From Arthrobacter pullicola (GTDB lineage Bacteria; Actinomycetota; Actinomycetes; Actinomycetales; Micrococcaceae): a DNA stretch of 64,000 nt. A program made the position numbers and the translations under genes. The notes beneath the pieces are model-generated. The model did no database searches. It was not told the DNA's origin and saw only the letters and a list, made by a program, of their open reading frames with translations. Positions 28,447 through 36,940 of this stretch are shown piece after piece (within the stretch, counting starts at the first letter, position 1; each line of letters starts with the position of its first letter). The stretch covers positions 248,001-312,000 of the forward strand of contig NZ_JACSQC010000005.1 in assembly GCF_014836875.1 (NCBI RefSeq), read 5' to 3'.

Positions 28447-28923
28447 ATGGAGAACGAACCCGGCAGCACCCCCGCAGCAGATGAGACCGAAGGCAGCCCG
28501 GCTGGCTCCCCCGCACCGGCGACCGCCCTGGAAGAGGCCATCGAAGCGGGCCAGTCCGGCGAGATCAGCAACCAGGACGTCATCGCGGCGATCTGGAATG
28601 CGGATCTCCTCAGCGTCGGCCGGCTGACCGTGGAGGACGATCCAGCCAGTTTCCAGGCCCTGGTCCTGAAGTCCCCCGAAGGAGCTGCTCCGGTTGCGGC
28701 GACGTTCACCGATGCCCAGCGCATTCCGCAGCGCATCCGCGACACCGCTCCAATCATGGTGAAGGCCTCCGGAGGGGCCACCCTGCGCAGCATTGCCCCG
28801 GGCTATGGGCTGGCTATTAACCCGGGCAGCTCGTTGGGCCTGGAGCTGGGACCGGAAGGCGTGGCCGCCGTCGTCGCCGCCTTCGACGGTGCGGGAGGAA
28901 ATGCCGGACCCGAAACCGAATAG
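28447..28923 (+). CDS. SseB-like protein
   Basis: A 158-residue cytoplasmic protein. A Pro/Ala-rich N-terminus (about 25 residues) precedes a region resembling the SseB N-terminal domain ([32 protein letters not shown] and later [23 protein letters not shown]). SseB was named for enhanced serine sensitivity; the biochemical function is unknown. The ATG follows CCAAGGAG. It is divergent from kynA with a 160-base gap, in which I see no clear operator. Confidence 0.7.
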   Translation: MENEPGSTPAADETEGSPAGSPAPATALEEAIEAGQSGEISNQDVIAAIWNADLLSVGRLTVEDDPASFQALVLKSPEGAAPVAATFTDAQRIPQRIRDTAPIMVKASGGATLRSIAPGYGLAINPGSSLGLELGPEGVAAVVAAFDGAGGNAGPETE

Positions 28924-29061
28924 CTGCGCTCGGCCCGCACCCGGAGACCGGTATTTCGGTTGCCTTATGGCTAACCGGAACCGGTTTTGCCGCGTCCGGC
29001 CTTGCAGTGGGGGCGGCGGCGTCTACTCTGGGGAACCTCACTACAGATGGAGGGCTGTAAA

Positions 29062-30126
29062 GTGACCTGCTCAGCGAAATCCCCGAAGTCCTGCTCGATT
29101 GTTCCGCCCTATCTGCTCGCACGAATCGCGGAACGCCCGGACCGCCTCGCCGCAGCGGCGGATGCGGCCCGCCGGACACTGATGGAACAGCGTGCCGTAG
29201 AGGAACACCGCAAACAACGCCGGACCGCGCCGGCCCCGGGGCCGGGAACCGCTCTCACACCCAAAATCCGCCGCACCGTCTTCGACGCCGGACAGAAGCA
29301 GGAACTGCCCGGCACCCCGGTCCGGACGGAAGGCGCACCGCCCACCTCCGACCCGGCCGTGGACGAGGCCTACGACGGATTGGGTGCAACCTACGCCCTG
29401 TTCAGCGACGCCTACGGCCGCTCATCGGTCGACGGCGCGGGACGTCCGCTCCACGCCACCGTCCACTACGGCCGTGACTATGACAACGCGTTCTGGGACG
29501 GCAACCAGATGGTCCTGGGCGACGGCGACGGCGAAGTCTTCCAGCGCTTCAGCAAATCCCTGACCGTCATCGGCCATGAGCTGACCCACGGCGTTATCCA
29601 GTACACCGCCCGGCTGGTCTACCAGGACCAGGCCGGAGCGCTGAACGAGTCGGTCTCCGATGTGTTCGGTGCGCTGGTGGAGCAGAAACTCCTCGGCCAG
29701 TCGGCCCGCGAAGCCTCCTGGCTCATCGGTGAAGGCCTGTTCACACCCGAAGTGAACGGGAGGGGCCTGCGTTCCATGTCGGCTCCAGGCACCGCGTACG
29801 ACGACGACGTGCTGGGCAAGGATCCGCAGCCTGCGGACATGTCGGGGTACGTGGAAACCAGCTCCGACAACGGCGGCGTGCACCTCAACTCCGGAATCCC
29901 CAACCGCGCCTTCTACCTGGCTGCTTCCCGGCTCGGCGGTTACGCCTGGGAACGTGCCGGGCAGATCTGGTACGACACCATTACCGAACCGAACTTCCCC
30001 GCGGACTGCACTTTTAGTCTCTTCGCTGCCGCGACCGTCACGGCAGCGGAAAAACGCTACGGCGCCGGGGGCCCGGAAAGTTCTGCTGTGCAGGCAGCAT
30101 GGAAAGAGGTTAACGTCATGGTATGA
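29062..30126 (+). CDS. Protealysin-like M4 metalloprotease, no signal peptide
   Basis: A 354-residue thermolysin-family zinc protease. The zinc site HELTH near residue 173 and the third ligand in NESVSDVFGALVE are intact, as is the downstream substrate-binding region DNGGVHLNSGIPNRAFYLA. There is no signal peptide. The N-terminus VTCSAKSPKSCSIVPPYLLARIAE carries the PPYLL motif of the short propeptide in protealysin-like proteases, which act inside the cell or leave it by other routes. I chose the GTG at 29062, seven bases after GGAGGG. The stop overlaps the emfourin-like inhibitor gene. Confidence 0.93.
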   Translation: MTCSAKSPKSCSIVPPYLLARIAERPDRLAAAADAARRTLMEQRAVEEHRKQRRTAPAPGPGTALTPKIRRTVFDAGQKQELPGTPVRTEGAPPTSDPAVDEAYDGLGATYALFSDAYGRSSVDGAGRPLHATVHYGRDYDNAFWDGNQMVLGDGDGEVFQRFSKSLTVIGHELTHGVIQYTARLVYQDQAGALNESVSDVFGALVEQKLLGQSAREASWLIGEGLFTPEVNGRGLRSMSAPGTAYDDDVLGKDPQPADMSGYVETSSDNGGVHLNSGIPNRAFYLAASRLGGYAWERAGQIWYDTITEPNFPADCTFSLFAAATVTAAEKRYGAGGPESSAVQAAWKEVNVMV

Positions 30127-30398
30127 GACTGGTTGTGGTGCGCAGCGGCGGGATCGCAGGCATGAGACGCACATGGAGCAGTGAGGTGAGTTCCCAGGAG
30201 GCCGAGGAGCGCTGGCTTCCCCTCCTTCAGGATGCGCCGTCCGCCGAGGCCCATGCCGGCATGCCCGACCGCTTTACCTACGAAATCAGCGTCGGAAAGG
30301 CGGCAGTCACCATCCCGGAGGAATCCCTGCAGGGACGCTGGCGGGAGTTGGTGGACCGCGCCCGCAAAGGGAACGGGGAAGCCCGGGCACCCGAGTAG
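30123..30398 (+). CDS. Emfourin-type inhibitor of the M4 protease
   Basis: A 91-residue protein. It begins MRLVVVRSGGIAGMRRTW, the R-S-G-G-x-A-G motif that identifies emfourin (M4in), the protein inhibitor found next to protealysin in Serratia. The later block PDRFTYEISVGKAAVTIPEESL also fits the family. The ATG overlaps the protease stop by four bases, so the two are translated in a coupled way and probably in fixed ratio. Tight inhibition of the coupled protease is inferred from the Serratia example. Confidence 0.88.
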   Translation: MRLVVVRSGGIAGMRRTWSSEVSSQEAEERWLPLLQDAPSAEAHAGMPDRFTYEISVGKAAVTIPEESLQGRWRELVDRARKGNGEARAPE

Positions 30399-30481
30399 GG
30401 AAACGGCCTGGGGCCCCGCGTTGTGCTGGTGGTGCTGAAGGCATGTAAAGTGGTTTCCTGTGCCGGTGGTTCACCGGCCGT

Positions 30482-30555
30482 GCGGGCGTAGCTCAATGGT
30501 AGAGCGCTAGCTTCCCAAGCTCGATACGCGGGTTCGATTCCCGTCGCCCGCTCCA
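30482..30555 (+). tRNA. tRNA-Gly (anticodon CCC)
   Basis: A 74-base tRNA with acceptor stem GCGGGCG / CGCCCGC, D stem GCTC/GAGC, anticodon loop TTCCCAA (anticodon CCC at 34-36), T loop TTCGATT and an encoded CCA. The anticodon stem has one T-C mismatch (CTAGC / GCTCG). It reads GGG glycine codons, useful in a GC-rich genome. Confidence 0.95.
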
Positions 30556-30657
30556 GCTCTCCTTTCTCCGGTTTTGCCGGATGCCCCGCCCGCTTGGGTG
30601 TTTCGGGATCCCTCCCGGCCTCATCCAACGTTCGTTCAGGCGTAGACTTGTACAGCC

Positions 30658-31077
30658 ATGAACCGCAAAATGTTTAAGTCCAAGATCCACCGCGCCACCG
30701 TCACCCATTCGAACCTCCACTACGTGGGCTCTGTGACCGTGGACCTCGATCTCCTCGATGCAGCAGACATCCTGCCGGGTGAGCTCGTCTCCATTGTCGA
30801 TGTGAACAACGGCTCCCGCCTGGAGACTTACACCATCGCGGGAGAACGTGGGAGCGGCGTGATCGGCATCAATGGTGCGGCAGCTCATCTGGTGAACATC
30901 GGCGATACCGTCATCCTGATCACGTACGCCGACATGAGCACCGAAGAAGCACGGGCCTTTGTCCCCACTGTGGTGCACGTCGATGCCGAGAACCGCATCA
31001 TTGCCCTGGGCACCGACCCCGCAGAAGCCCTCACTCCCGGGACCGAGCGCCCGCCGCTGGCAACACCCGCCGGCTGA
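30658..31077 (+). CDS. panD: Aspartate 1-decarboxylase precursor
   Basis: A 139-residue pyruvoyl enzyme making beta-alanine for pantothenate and coenzyme A. The self-cleavage site HYVGSVTVD places Gly24-Ser25, which yields the pyruvoyl group. [30 protein letters not shown] is the conserved core. The C-terminal ~15 residues ([14 protein letters not shown]) extend beyond the fold and look disordered. TAGACT lies nine bases before the ATG, so the mRNA leader is very short. Confidence 0.97.
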   Translation: MNRKMFKSKIHRATVTHSNLHYVGSVTVDLDLLDAADILPGELVSIVDVNNGSRLETYTIAGERGSGVIGINGAAAHLVNIGDTVILITYADMSTEEARAFVPTVVHVDAENRIIALGTDPAEALTPGTERPPLATPAG

Positions 31078-31253
31078 TAACCCGCCGCTGCGGCCGGGAG
31101 TTCATCTTCCGCTCACCTGCTGCGGCCCCTCCTAACGGCGTTTCTCCACCCGCCGCGGCCCCCTGTACCAGCGCCAACTGCCGCTGCGACCTGTGGTTAC
31201 ACCTGTTTCTACTGTGACTGTGGCGCAAAAGAGCGTAAAGGCATAGGGTCGGT

Positions 31254-31283
31254 CGAAAGGTTGCTGAGGATTGCAGCCTTTCG
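31254..31283 (+). promoter_or_regulatory. Hairpin or operator upstream of the sugar ABC operon
   Basis: CGAAAGG and CCTTTCG form a perfect 7-bp inverted repeat, with GC/GC able to add inner pairs, 48 bases before the solute-binding protein start. TAGGGT at 31243-31248 may be the -10, which would put this element at the transcription start, where a LacI/ROK-type repressor could act. No regulator gene is adjacent. Confidence 0.45.
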
Positions 31284-31331
31284 CGGAAAATCACTCAGTC
31301 CGTGCCTACGACGAGGTGGAGGCATACACCA

Positions 31332-32654
31332 ATGCCAAAAGACGCTACACATCACGGCAGACCCTGGATGAGGAAGTCTGCGGCCGCGGGGTTCGCCCTC
31401 GCCGTCGGTGCCACGCTGCTGGCCGGCTGCAGTTCCGATGCGGGGTCTGCACCGACCCTTACCTGGTACATCAACCCCGACGACGGCGGCCAGGCCGAAC
31501 TCGCAAAGCGCTGCACGGACGAGTCCGGCGGCGCTTACAACATCGAGACATCCCTGCTCCCGAACGACGCCGCGTCGCAGCGCGAACAGCTGGCCCGCCG
31601 CCTGGCAGCCGGAGACACGACCATGGACATCATGAGTCTGGATCCGCCAAATGTCCCCGAATATGCAGAGCCGGGCTATTTGGCCCCGATCCCGGATGAT
31701 GTCCGTGAACGCACTACCCAGAACGTGGTTGAAGGCGCCCTGACAGGCGCCACCTGGAAGGGCGAGGTGGTGGCCGTTCCGTTCTGGGCCAACACGCAGA
31801 TCCTCTGGTACCGCAAATCAGTGGCCGAAGCTGCCGGGCTGGACATGACCCAGCCGGTGACCTGGGACCAGCTCATCGATGCAGTCCGGGAACAGGACAA
31901 ATTCCTCAGCGTGCAGGGCGCCCGGGCCGAGTCGATGACCGTCTGGGTGAACGCCCTGATCGAATCTGCCGGCGGCCAGATCGTGGAGAACCCCGACGCG
32001 CCTGCGGACGAAATCGAGCTGGGCATCGATTCAGAAGCCGGAACCAAGGCCGCAGAAATCGTTTCCACCATCGGCAAGGACGGGTTGGGTGGGCCAGGCC
32101 TGCCCACCCAGACGGAAAACTTCTCCATGATCCAGTTCCAAGGGGACAAGGGAGCATTCATGGTGAACTATCCCTTCGTCTGGCCGGCCACCAACGCCGC
32201 TGTCCAGGAAGGTACGCTGCCGCAGTCCCTTGTGGACGACATTGGCTGGGCCCTCTACCCCCAGGTCAACGCAGGTGAGGATACGGCTCCCCCGCTGGGC
32301 GGAATCGACCTGGCAGTCGGCGCCAAGAGCAAACATCCGGACCTCGCCTACGAGGCGATCGAGTGCATTGTCAGCCCGGAAAACCAGGCCTACTACTTCC
32401 AAACCAACGGAAACCCGCCGTCAAACACCGAGGCCTACAACGATCCCACGGCATTGGAGACCTTCCCGATGGCCGGGACCATTCAGGAATCGCTCCAGCT
32501 GGCCAAACCCCGCCCCCAGACGCCGTACTACAACGAGATCTCGACCGGCATCCAGCAGACCTGGACACCGCCGTCGGACGTCAACCCTGACACCACGCCC
32601 GCCACTAGCCAGGAGTTCATACTCGCGGTCCTGAAGGGAGAGAGGCTGCTATGA
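31332..32654 (+). CDS. Sugar ABC transporter solute-binding lipoprotein
   Basis: A 440-residue family 1 extracellular solute-binding protein. The signal peptide ends in the lipobox LLAGC (lipidated Cys at about residue 32), so it is membrane-anchored outside the cell. The mature part has the usual two-lobe pattern, with TWYINPDDGGQAELAKRC at the start. The next three genes complete an LpqY-SugABC-like importer, so trehalose, maltose or a related oligosaccharide is the best guess, unproven. I chose the ATG at 31332, nine bases after GGTGGAGG. Confidence 0.9.
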   Translation: MPKDATHHGRPWMRKSAAAGFALAVGATLLAGCSSDAGSAPTLTWYINPDDGGQAELAKRCTDESGGAYNIETSLLPNDAASQREQLARRLAAGDTTMDIMSLDPPNVPEYAEPGYLAPIPDDVRERTTQNVVEGALTGATWKGEVVAVPFWANTQILWYRKSVAEAAGLDMTQPVTWDQLIDAVREQDKFLSVQGARAESMTVWVNALIESAGGQIVENPDAPADEIELGIDSEAGTKAAEIVSTIGKDGLGGPGLPTQTENFSMIQFQGDKGAFMVNYPFVWPATNAAVQEGTLPQSLVDDIGWALYPQVNAGEDTAPPLGGIDLAVGAKSKHPDLAYEAIECIVSPENQAYYFQTNGNPPSNTEAYNDPTALETFPMAGTIQESLQLAKPRPQTPYYNEISTGIQQTWTPPSDVNPDTTPATSQEFILAVLKGERLL

Positions 32655-33616
32655 GTACGTCCGTCGAGACCCGTGCCGCCGCCGAGGGCGGCAGCCCAAA
32701 ACCGCGCCGGCAAAAACTCAGTGACCGCGCACGCAGCGAACGCCGGCTTGGATTCTGGCTGGCCGGACCCGCCTTTGTGATCATGCTGGCTGTCACCGCC
32801 TATCCAATCCTTCTGGCCTTCTACGATTCACTGTTCAAGTACCGGCTGACCGCACCGGACGACCGGACCTTCGTGTTCCTGGGCAACTACATCACCGTCC
32901 TGACCGATGCGGTGTGGTGGCGGGACCTGGGCGTTACGCTGCTGATCACCGTAGTCACGGTCGTGATCGAACTCGTCCTCGGCTTCCTCCTCGCCATGGT
33001 CATGAACAGTGCGCTCAAGTCCATCCGCGGTTGGCTCCGCACGGCCATCCTGGTTCCTTACGGGATCATTACGGTGGTCTCGGCGTTCGCCTGGTTCTAC
33101 GCTTTCGACATTAATTCGGGCTACGTGAACCACTGGTTCGACTGGGTGCCGGGAATCAGCCCCGATCTGAACTGGTTCGCGGACTTCGGTACCGCCATCT
33201 CGGTAATCATGGCATCGGAAATCTGGAAAACCACTCCATTCATCTCCCTGCTGCTGCTGGCGGGCCTGGCCCAGGTTCCGGGCGAACTGACCGAAGCGGC
33301 AGAGGTCGACGGCGCCACCTGGTGGCAGCGCTTCACCCGCGTGATCGTACCGAACATGAAAGCCGCGATCATGGTGGCGGTCCTGTTCCGGGCGCTGGAT
33401 GCCTTCCGCATCTTCGACAACGTCTACATCATGACCAAGGGTGCCTACGGCACGGAAACACTCTCCCTGCTGGCATACCGCACATCCATTACCCGGTTGG
33501 AGATAGGCATGGGGTCCGCCATCTCCGTCCTGCTGTTCCTGTGCGTGATCATCATCTGTTTCATAGCGATCAAGCTCTTCAAGGTGGACCTGACCGGCGC
33601 ACGAGGGGGCAAATAA
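32651..33616 (+). CDS. Sugar ABC transporter permease 1 (MalF-like)
   Basis: A 321-residue permease with six helices after a basic N-terminal tail (about 30 residues). The BPD_transp_1 coupling motif is EAAEVDGATWWQRFTRVIVPNMK, which docks on the ATPase. It overlaps the lipoprotein stop (ATGA). It pairs with the permease encoded immediately downstream. Confidence 0.94.
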   Translation: MSTSVETRAAAEGGSPKPRRQKLSDRARSERRLGFWLAGPAFVIMLAVTAYPILLAFYDSLFKYRLTAPDDRTFVFLGNYITVLTDAVWWRDLGVTLLITVVTVVIELVLGFLLAMVMNSALKSIRGWLRTAILVPYGIITVVSAFAWFYAFDINSGYVNHWFDWVPGISPDLNWFADFGTAISVIMASEIWKTTPFISLLLLAGLAQVPGELTEAAEVDGATWWQRFTRVIVPNMKAAIMVAVLFRALDAFRIFDNVYIMTKGAYGTETLSLLAYRTSITRLEIGMGSAISVLLFLCVIIICFIAIKLFKVDLTGARGGK

Positions 33617-34459
33617 ATGAAGACGTCACCGATCCGCAGACGCCTCACCTGGACGATCATTTCCATTCTGGTGATCGTGTACGCCCTGTTTCCGGTCGCT
33701 TCCATCTTCGCGACCTCCTTCAAGCTCCCCAGCGACCTGACCTCCGGAACTTTCCTGCCCTCCACCTGGTCCACCGTGAACTACGAAGAAATCCTGGTAG
33801 GCGACGCCCAGGAACTCTTCCTTTCAGCCCTTCGGAACTCGATCGGGATCTCCCTGATTGCCACTGTCATCGCCGTTGTGCTGGCCACCCTGTGTGCCTA
33901 TGCCATTGCCAGGCTGGATTTCCCGGGAAAGAAGCTGGTGCTGACCACGGCACTGGGCGTCTCGATCTTTCCGGTCATCTCCATCGTGACCCCGTTGTTC
34001 AATCTCTGGAGGAACATCGGACTCTATGACACCTGGCTCGGGCTGATCATTCCGTACCTGTCCCTGACCCTGCCGATCTCCATCTGGACCCTGGCCGCGT
34101 TCTTCCGGCAGATTCCCTGGGAACTGGAACAGGCCGCGCAGGTGGACGGGGCCACCACGTGGCAGGCCTTCCGGAAGGCGATCGTTCCACTCGCGGCACC
34201 CGGAGTTTTTACCACCGCGATCATTGCTTTCTTCATCGCATGGAACGACTTCGTGTACGGCATCTCGCTGACCTCAACCTCCGCGGCGCGGCCAGTGCCG
34301 GCCGCGTTGGCGTTCTTTACCGGAGCATCGCAGTTTGAGCAGCCCACGGGAGCCATTTCCGCAGCTGCCATCATTGTGACCATCCCGGTCGTTGTACTGG
34401 TGCTGCTGTTCCAGCGGCAGATTGTTTCCGGACTAACCCAGGGCGCCGTCAAGGGCTAG
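33617..34459 (+). CDS. Sugar ABC transporter permease 2 (MalG-like)
   Basis: A 280-residue permease with six helices. The coupling motif EQAAQVDGATTWQAFRKAIVPLAAP is clear, as is the MalG-type C-terminal block. It begins at the base after the previous stop (TAAATG). It forms the second half of the membrane channel. Confidence 0.94.
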   Translation: MKTSPIRRRLTWTIISILVIVYALFPVASIFATSFKLPSDLTSGTFLPSTWSTVNYEEILVGDAQELFLSALRNSIGISLIATVIAVVLATLCAYAIARLDFPGKKLVLTTALGVSIFPVISIVTPLFNLWRNIGLYDTWLGLIIPYLSLTLPISIWTLAAFFRQIPWELEQAAQVDGATTWQAFRKAIVPLAAPGVFTTAIIAFFIAWNDFVYGISLTSTSAARPVPAALAFFTGASQFEQPTGAISAAAIIVTIPVVVLVLLFQRQIVSGLTQGAVKG

Positions 34460-34495
34460 CCCCGGACTCACGGTAAAAGAAAAGGAGCCATGAGC

Positions 34496-35773
34496 ATGGC
34501 ATCGATTACCCTCAAGAACCTCGTCAAGAAATACGGCGACGGCTTCCCCGCCGTCAATGACGTGAGCCTCGACATTGCCGACGGCGAGTTCATCATCCTC
34601 GTCGGCCCGTCGGGCTGCGGCAAGTCGACACTGCTGCGGATGATTGTGGGCCTGGAGGACATCACCTCCGGCGACCTGCTGATCAACGGGGAACGGGTGA
34701 ACGACAAAGCGCCCCGCGACCGAAACCTCGCCATGGTGTTCCAGAACTACGCCCTGTACCCGCACCTGACCGTGTTCGAGAACATCGCTTTCCCCCTGCG
34801 GCTGAACAAGGGCAAATACTCTGATGACCAGGTGCGCAAGCTGGTCCGTGAGGCCGCAGACACGCTGGAGCTGACCGAGCATCTGGACCGCAAGCCCGGC
34901 AACCTCTCCGGCGGCCAGCGCCAACGGGTGGCCATGGGCCGGGCAATCGTCCGGCAGGCCGACGCGTTCCTGTTCGACGAGCCGCTGTCCAACCTGGACG
35001 CCAAGCTCCGCGGGCAGATGCGGTCGGAAATCTCGCAGATGCAGCGCAGGCTCGGGGTCACCAGCGTCTACGTCACACACGACCAGACCGAGGCCATGAC
35101 GCTCGGGGACCGCGTCGCCGTGCTGAAGAAGGGCATCCTCCAGCAGGTCGCCTCTCCGCGGGAACTCTACGAACAGCCCGTCAACCTCTTTGTGGCAGGC
35201 TTCATCGGGTCCCCGTCGATGAACTTCCTCCCGGCAACGATCAGGGAAGGCAACATCCTTGAGACGGCCGTCGGTGACATTCGAATTCCGGAGGATCGGG
35301 CCGCGAAGGCGGCTGGAAAGAAAGTGGTCCTGGTGGGCATCCGCCCCGAGTTTTTCGAGGATGCCTCACTGGTCGAAGAACACAAGAAGGGCCACGGCTC
35401 CACGTTCAAGGCCCACATCACACACACCGAGTGGCTCGGCAACGAACAGTACGGCTACATCCACTTCGATCCGACCCCTGAGGTACGGGAGCTGCTGGAC
35501 AACCTGGCCCGGGACATGGACGCCGAGGAGCTGCGCCCGCAGGTCGTGGTGACGCTCGACGCCGCCAGCCGGGTACGCGGCGGACGCGAAGCCGAACTGT
35601 GGCTCGATACCCGCAAGATTCACCTTTTCGACCCCGAGAGCGGGGAGAACCTGACCAGGGACCCGGAGGCGGGTGCCGAGCTCACCGAGGAAGCCAATGC
35701 CCGGCGGGCCGAGGAAATCGCGATGGCCAAGGAGGAACTCCAGCAGACCACAGCCTCGTCCGCTGAGTCCTAG
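34496..35773 (+). CDS. Sugar ABC transporter ATPase (UgpC/MsmK/SugC type)
   Basis: A 425-residue ATPase. Walker A GPSGCGKST, Q-loop VFQNYALYPHLTVFENIAFPL, signature LSGGQRQR and Walker B AFLFDEPLSNLDA are all present. A C-terminal MalK-type regulatory beta-domain (OB fold) follows from about residue 240. The final ~60 residues (ENLTRDPEAGAELTEEANARRAEE) form an acidic helical extension beyond the usual ~370 residues. I prefer the second ATG at 34496, eight bases after AGGAG; the ATG at 34490 is only two bases from it. ATPases of this type can serve several sugar importers. Confidence 0.93.
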   Translation: MASITLKNLVKKYGDGFPAVNDVSLDIADGEFIILVGPSGCGKSTLLRMIVGLEDITSGDLLINGERVNDKAPRDRNLAMVFQNYALYPHLTVFENIAFPLRLNKGKYSDDQVRKLVREAADTLELTEHLDRKPGNLSGGQRQRVAMGRAIVRQADAFLFDEPLSNLDAKLRGQMRSEISQMQRRLGVTSVYVTHDQTEAMTLGDRVAVLKKGILQQVASPRELYEQPVNLFVAGFIGSPSMNFLPATIREGNILETAVGDIRIPEDRAAKAAGKKVVLVGIRPEFFEDASLVEEHKKGHGSTFKAHITHTEWLGNEQYGYIHFDPTPEVRELLDNLARDMDAEELRPQVVVTLDAASRVRGGREAELWLDTRKIHLFDPESGENLTRDPEAGAELTEEANARRAEEIAMAKEELQQTTASSAES

Positions 35774-35782
35774 CGGGCAGCT

Positions 35783-35809
35783 GCCGCCCAGGCAACGGCG
35801 CTGGGCGGC
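35783..35809 (+). terminator. Hairpin after the sugar ABC operon
   Basis: GCCGCCCA and TGGGCGGC form a perfect 8-bp stem with an 11-base loop, 10 bases after the ATPase stop. No T-tract follows, so it is a modest terminator candidate. Confidence 0.5.
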
Positions 35810-35882
35810 CCGGCACCCGGCCAGCCGCGGCTCGCGGCAGGCCGGGTCTGCCCTGTACGCGCCGTGCAGGTAACGTAATAGC

Positions 35883-36866
35883 GTGCAGGGAACATCACCG
35901 GTAATTAAGGCAGTGACCATTTGGCTCACTGCCCTCATGCTCACCATCGCGGCCGCCGTCGTCGTGATCTGGCTCGTTAACGCCAAGGCGTACGGTCCGG
36001 CCAAGCAGGTGGAGAACTATCTCCAGGCCCTGCAGGACGGAAACGGCGCCCAGGCCCTTGGTCTGCTGAACGCAGACGTTCCGGACGCCAACGCTGTCCT
36101 GCTGGACGGCGACGCGCTGCGGAACTCCACAGCCGGGCTCGAGGTGCTGGACATCGAGGAAGTCGAGACTGCCATCGACAACCGGACAGATGTGGTGGTC
36201 AGCTACCGGCTGGACGGCGCTGAGGAAAAGTCCACCTACCAGCTGGAGAAAACCGGAACCCGCTGGATGTTCTTCGACCAGTGGGCTTTCCGGCCCACCA
36301 CCCTCCCCGGGGTCCGGGTCAGCGCTGCCAACCAGAACGAGGCCGAGCTGAACGGCGCCCGGGTCGCATTGCCGGAGGGCAGCAACACCTTCGCCGCGTT
36401 CTACCCGTCCCGGGTCGCCGCGTCCTTCACCAGCGGCTACTTTGAAGCCCCGGAACAGACCGGCGTGCTCGCTGCAGCGTCAGGATCCCTGGACCTGACC
36501 CTCCGCAGCCAGGCAACCCCGGCGCTGGTCGAAGCCGTTGACGCGCGGGTACACGAGTTCCTGGACAGCTGTGCCGGCGAACAAAACCGGCTGGCGCCCG
36601 CCGGCTGCCCGTTCTACCACCTGACAAATAACCGGGTGGAGCCCCCCATCACCTGGGAAATCACGAAGTACCCCACCGTGGAGATTTCTCCCGCCGACGG
36701 CCACTGGGTGCTGGCCCCGCTGCAGGGAACAGCACGGGTCACCGCAACCCAGACAGACCTGTTCTCCGGTGCCCAGAGCCCGCTGGTGGAGGACAAGGAA
36801 TTCTCCTTCGGCGCCCGGTTGTCGGTCAACGGCCAGGACATCAGCCTCACAGCCGTCATCGAGTAG
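35883..36866 (+). CDS. Membrane-anchored protein of unknown function
   Basis: A 327-residue protein with one N-terminal helix (AVTIWLTALMLTIAAAVVVIWLV) and a long extracytoplasmic part. Residues 45-145 look like a tandem of small alpha/beta (NTF2/SnoaL-like or DUF4878-like) modules with LQALQDGNGAQALGLLNADV and later YQLEKTGTRWMFFDQWAF. Two cysteines near residues 223-239 (SCAGEQ ... GCPFYH) could form a disulphide. I do not recognise a named family. The GTG start has TAACGT six bases upstream and no ribosome-binding site, so it is probably leaderless. It stands alone downstream of the sugar importer. Confidence 0.75.
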   Translation: MQGTSPVIKAVTIWLTALMLTIAAAVVVIWLVNAKAYGPAKQVENYLQALQDGNGAQALGLLNADVPDANAVLLDGDALRNSTAGLEVLDIEEVETAIDNRTDVVVSYRLDGAEEKSTYQLEKTGTRWMFFDQWAFRPTTLPGVRVSAANQNEAELNGARVALPEGSNTFAAFYPSRVAASFTSGYFEAPEQTGVLAAASGSLDLTLRSQATPALVEAVDARVHEFLDSCAGEQNRLAPAGCPFYHLTNNRVEPPITWEITKYPTVEISPADGHWVLAPLQGTARVTATQTDLFSGAQSPLVEDKEFSFGARLSVNGQDISLTAVIE

Positions 36867-36877
36867 CCTTCCCCAAC

Positions 36878-36920
36878 GCAGAAAAGCGACGCTTCCAGAA
36901 TTGGAAACGGCGCTTTCTGC
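36878..36920. terminator. Terminator between convergent genes
   Basis: GCAGAAAAGCG and CGCTTTCTGC form a long stem with an inner TTCC/GGAA pair around AGAATT. It lies between the stops of the unknown membrane protein and the NHL/thioredoxin gene and can act in both directions. Confidence 0.75.
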
Positions 36921-36940
36921 TCTTCAGGGGTGGCTTGGGC

